Assembly: GCA_024138025.1 (NCBI GenBank)
Contig: JAMXBD010000396.1
Span: 78,501 to 142,500, forward strand
DNA: 64,000 bases
Reading direction: 5' to 3'
Source: Combretum micranthum
Taxonomy: Eukaryota; Streptophyta; Magnoliopsida; Myrtales; Combretaceae
The notes beneath the pieces were generated by a model. That model ran no database searches. It had not been told where the DNA came from and was given only the letters and a program-made list of their open reading frames with translations. A program made the position numbers and the translations under genes. Shown here one piece after another: positions 60,494-64,000 of the stretch. The number at the start of each line of letters is the position of its first letter. Position 1 is the first letter of the stretch.

Positions 60494-60498
60494 AGGTG

Positions 60499-61845
60499 AA
60501 AAAAGGGTATAAGTTTTATAAAAGCTATTTATGAAAAGAGATTTTGCTAATACTTATATGTAATTAATTAATATAACATATTAGTATTATTGAAATCTTT
60601 TAACTCTAGGCATGTGGCCTTATTTAATTTTCCACACAATCTTCTATATATATATATATATATAATTTGTATGTGTGCGTGTGTATATATATATAAGAAT
60701 AAATAAAAAGCTAGAAAGATGATATTAATTTAGTATTATCCATGCATCTTATCATTTTATTAAGGAGATACAAACAAAGATAATTACGAATAGGAAGATT
60801 TTATCATTTCTCTATAACACCAGAGAAACAAATAATTTTACCATAAAGTAAACAAAAATGAAGAATTTTTTCATACGTAAAATTACAATTCTTAATTTAA
60901 TGGGTTAATGTTAGAAATGTTATATGAACATTGATAAAATATACAATTAGATACTTGAATCTTGAATTAATCAATTTAGTATTTCAAATAACTTTTCGCG
61001 TACGTCAATAGTACTTCTATAAAATTATTTTAGGTACTAAATTTATCAATTTTAAAGTTTAGATACCTAATTACATTTTTATTAAAGTTAAAATACTATT
61101 CGTGATATCGACCTTAATTTGATTTCTATCTATGTAAGAAGAAAAAATAAAAGAAACTTTTGTCTCAATGGAAGGAAAAGTAGCATGGTTCTTGTTACAT
61201 TTGAAGTTGAATTGCTTGTAAAAAAGTTGTCAATAAATTTTTGTGAAATGGTTTCACAATTATTTTTTTGCTACATTAGATGCATGAGTGAATCGAATCT
61301 TTAAGGAATTGAGTCGATTTGCTTTAGAAAAAAGGGTGTCACGAGCTTCTATGGAATGGATTCATGGAATTCAGGCAATTGTCTTAGTCTTGACTGTGAG
61401 CAACAATGAGAATAAAAATCAATGCTATCGAAATTGTATGGATGAGCCAACCATTCATTTTAGTATCTTATTAAATGAAAACGATACTGCCCCTTTATTA
61501 ATTAATACTCGTGATTTTTTTGGTAAAAATATATGATCATTATAATAATTTGAACTATTTTAATTATAAAATATTTTAAATCTTGTTGATTCTAGCAACT
61601 TATTTGCGACTTTGATTATCTGAATCTTTAAATTCATTGTTGAACCTGTACATAGAGCCAGACGTGTATATGTATATATATAAATATATAAATTTTACCC
61701 TAGAAATATAATCTTATTGAAGCAATTGAAATAACAACAATTAGAGACCCATTGAACATTGAGTTGCATGATTAGCACTTCACAAATTTGCTAAAGGATT
61801 CGGCGATTTTTAATTTCAACAATACATGCACTACTTTTTCTTACC
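60499..61845. other. Distal flank of C2 gene 4
   Basis: Non-coding. 60,900-61,095 resembles the MITE at 48,462. 61,330-61,540 (CATGGAATTCAGGCAATTG, GAGCCAACCATT) and 61,700-61,840 match block A 33,900-34,395, so this is the far flank of the fourth duplicated unit. Open frames in this stretch are remnants without conservation. Confidence 0.55.
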
Positions 61846-62635
61846 CCTACTAACTTAGTTGGTACAAACGATTGATTTTCTATTAATCGAAATTAAAAAT
61901 GATTTTAACTTGATAACGTTTTCAATAGCACCATAAACTAATCAAATTGGAATAATATAACGTTGAATTTAAAGTTGATCTGAAATTTTATAATTTCAGC
62001 TTGATTTATATTCAATTGAGCTCGAGCTTATAACTTTAAATTCAAACTCCCAACTCGATAATTGTTCAAATTCAATTTTATCTTTTAAAAATATTTTTTC
62101 ATCTAATTATAAGAATATTGATATTTAAGTCTAACTCAAATTCAACTTAAGGTAAATTGGCCAAATATTATGAAAGTCAAATTGGATTCAAATTACTTTA
62201 ACTTGAATTTGAGCTTGGGTTCCACTTGACGATTCTGGATTGAATTTGAATAAATATAGATTAAAATTCAAATAACTTATAAATAATTTGTCCTATTGAC
62301 ACCGTTATCAACTACTTTTCATAGTTTTTCTAACCTTTTTTAATGGCTATTATTCACCACTTACTATCCCAAATAGCAAACTACAATAAAAATATCGATC
62401 ATATTGTGATTGTGCCTAGGTGATCCCAATATAACGAGAGTAAACCATTGAGTGTAGTGGCAAAAAAAAAAAAAAAAACATTGAGTATGATATAGGATTT
62501 GGAGGGATTGTATATTTAAGCTAATGGAAATATAATATTGTGTATATTATTTTGAATAATTTTATATATAAATGAAAGATGAAAACGGCCACATATTATA
62601 TTTTAGTGCTAATACTTATCATTAGAGACTAGCAT
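61846..62635. other. AT-rich intergenic sequence, nothing recognised
   Basis: No gene or clear transposon structure. A T-rich stretch with repeated TTGAATTT/AAATTCAA words (61,980-62,290) may be an old repeat. Confidence 0.4.
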
Positions 62636-62639
62636 GGGT

Positions 62640-64000
62640 TTAAACTGACTTTGTAGGTCTCAAAAGAATAACCAAGAGGGGGGTGAATTGGTTATAAATA
62701 AAAATTTTACTTTTCAAAATTTCAAACAAATTCACACCACTTAGTTACTCAACTTTAATGGCTTTAAAACTTTCTTTAAAACAAAAACTTAATAACTAAT
62801 ATCTTTAGACAAAATTCGGATAAAAAAATATTTACTCAAACCCACAAAATATTAAACAAAAATTCCAAAGTTCAACTTCCAGATTTACTCTCTGATCTAC
62901 TTTCTGCTTAATAAAATATATTATGCACGAAATAAAGAGAGATGAGAGAAAAGACGGTGCAAAATCGATTTATAAAGGTCCTACCTCAAGCGTCAGTCCT
63001 CTCTTCCAGCACCAAGCCGAGGACTCGGTATTCTACACCGGTATGTTCCACTATATCCAAGAATCAATTAAGTTACAGGTTGTCTTTGCTAAAGCACTTG
63101 GCTATAATGCACTCAGCTTGATTCTCCAAGCTTTCCTCAAGCTAACAATTAATCTACTAAGCCTACTTGTAACTCTCAATCTCACACAAGGTGAATAAAT
63201 CTAGATAAGAGGAAACAGATTGCGGATCCTCAAAATTTTGAACAAAATAAAATGACAGTAATTTGCACAAATGAAGAAGGAAATTCGTATTCTTTGTTTT
63301 TCGCATTGTTGTATTTTTCTCTTCTGTTTTGGAAGTGTATACTTATCCTTGTTACTTGTAACGGCTAGGACTTGAAGTGGATAAGCTTGGTTCCTGATAT
63401 TGTGCGTGATTTTAGAATAGGATCAGCTTTCTTAGTCTTCTTCAATTGCAAAATTTGAATGAGTTGTTATCTTGTTGTTATTATCTCGTATTTTGCTCCA
63501 ATCATAGATAAGGTTGAGTACCCAACAACTGATATGATAATCATAATCTTGAATTGTTTAATTTGATTTGAAACATTGTTGACAAATTGTAACTCCTTGT
63601 ACTGTTCACATGAAAATAGGATCGTATCTTCTATAATTTTTGAATTCTTTGTATGGACAAAATATTCATCAGACAAATTCCTTGCATAGCTGGATCGTGT
63701 CTTCTATATTTCCAAATGAAAAATTGAATAACCTATAGAAAAATCTTTTTTTGTAGATCACGTGATTTTCCTTGCTATCAAAAACATCAATTTCCAAGAA
63801 TAAACTTTAATCCACAAAAACTTGAATCCCCATAGATATTTGAACCAACTTAGTGGAACATAATTGAATGTATTTCCCAAATACACTCAACTTTGGAGTT
63901 GGGTCTTCAAAATAACGAATCCATAAAGAAAAATTAAATCTGGAACTTGTTGTTCGTATTTTGCATTTTTTACAAGGTTGTAGGTGTAGTCTCTGATGTA
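62640..64000. mobile_element. Retroelement-like sequence at the window end
   Basis: AACCAAGAGGGGGGTGAATTG at about 62,670 is a phrase often seen near the ends of plant LTR retroelements. It is followed by a moderately GC-richer segment (62,920-63,200) with a 91-codon open frame that shows no domain. No LTR pair lies within the window; the element, if real, continues beyond 64,000. Assignment is tentative. Confidence 0.3.

Larger units (their letters stand above)
55910..60498 (-). mobile_element. Ty1/copia element, full-length but heavily decayed
   Basis: The element 55,915-60,493 lies between AGGTG duplications (55,910-55,914 and 60,494-60,498), in minus orientation. The LTRs are unusually short, 121 bp each, and differ at many positions, so the insertion is old. 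The primer-binding site and polypurine tract (GAGAAGGAG, about 56,036-56,045 on the minus strand) are in place. The short LTRs and initiator-Met primer would fit an Ale/Retrofit-like lineage, which is inference. Confidence 0.92.

Noticed and set aside
62923..63198. 91-residue open frame near the right end
   Set aside because: No recognisable domain, and it sits in retroelement-like sequence; not strong enough to call a gene.
1..64000. tRNA, rRNA or snRNA genes
   Set aside because: No cloverleaf-compatible segment with correct A and B box spacing was noticed by eye; a tRNAscan-type search was not possible here.

Overview
The window looks like nuclear DNA of a flowering plant, most likely a eudicot. 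It is strongly AT-rich and mostly non-coding. It carries spliced GT-AG exons, plant LTR retrotransposons of both superfamilies, hAT elements and many MITE-like repeats. No bacterial operons, rRNA, CRISPR arrays or convincing tRNA genes were seen. The species cannot be named from sequence alone.

Layout: positions 1-18,940 are a gene desert of decayed repeats. It holds a G-box-bearing GC-richer stretch, a 42-bp tandem repeat, a Copia 3' LTR with its polypurine tract, one orphan exon-like piece, a fold-back MITE, a MITE family with TIRs resembling GTCACGTTTGGTA, and a 310-bp tandem duplication. Positions 18,945-19,656 are a TIR-bounded element with short palindromes and gene-like sequence inside. 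Positions 19,660-24,229 hold the one clear conserved gene, a DGD2-type digalactosyldiacylglycerol synthase. It has four coding exons, a probable 5'-UTR exon and a PHR1-type (P1BS) site. Its first two coding exons carry seven apparent single-base deletions, while exons 3 and 4 are clean. Positions 24,230-28,500 are intergenic, with an eroded transposon-like coding remnant.

Positions 28,500-61,840 are a cluster of four intact single-exon genes (176, 176, 174 and 178 aa) for small SRC2-like C2-domain proteins, plus a fifth promoter-only relic. The first two sit in a large duplicated block, and the junction between the block copies can be read at about 35,241. After that duplication the second block took up a Ty3/gypsy chromovirus (35,728-41,034), a 3.7-kb solo LTR (42,049-45,731) and an 834-bp hAT element (49,964-50,797). 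Each has target-site duplications, and each has an unoccupied counterpart in the paralogous sequence. A decayed Ty1/copia element (55,915-60,493) lies downstream of gene 4. The last 2.2 kb look like retroelement-derived sequence.

Functionally, the DGD2-type gene would act in plastid and extraplastidic galactolipid synthesis, typically under phosphate starvation. The C2 genes share proximal promoters with W-box-like and CGCG-core motifs, which suggests a stress or defence role by analogy with SRC2/BAP proteins. I see no evidence for a new multi-gene system. The most informative structure is the duplicated C2 cluster with its dated layers of transposon insertion.
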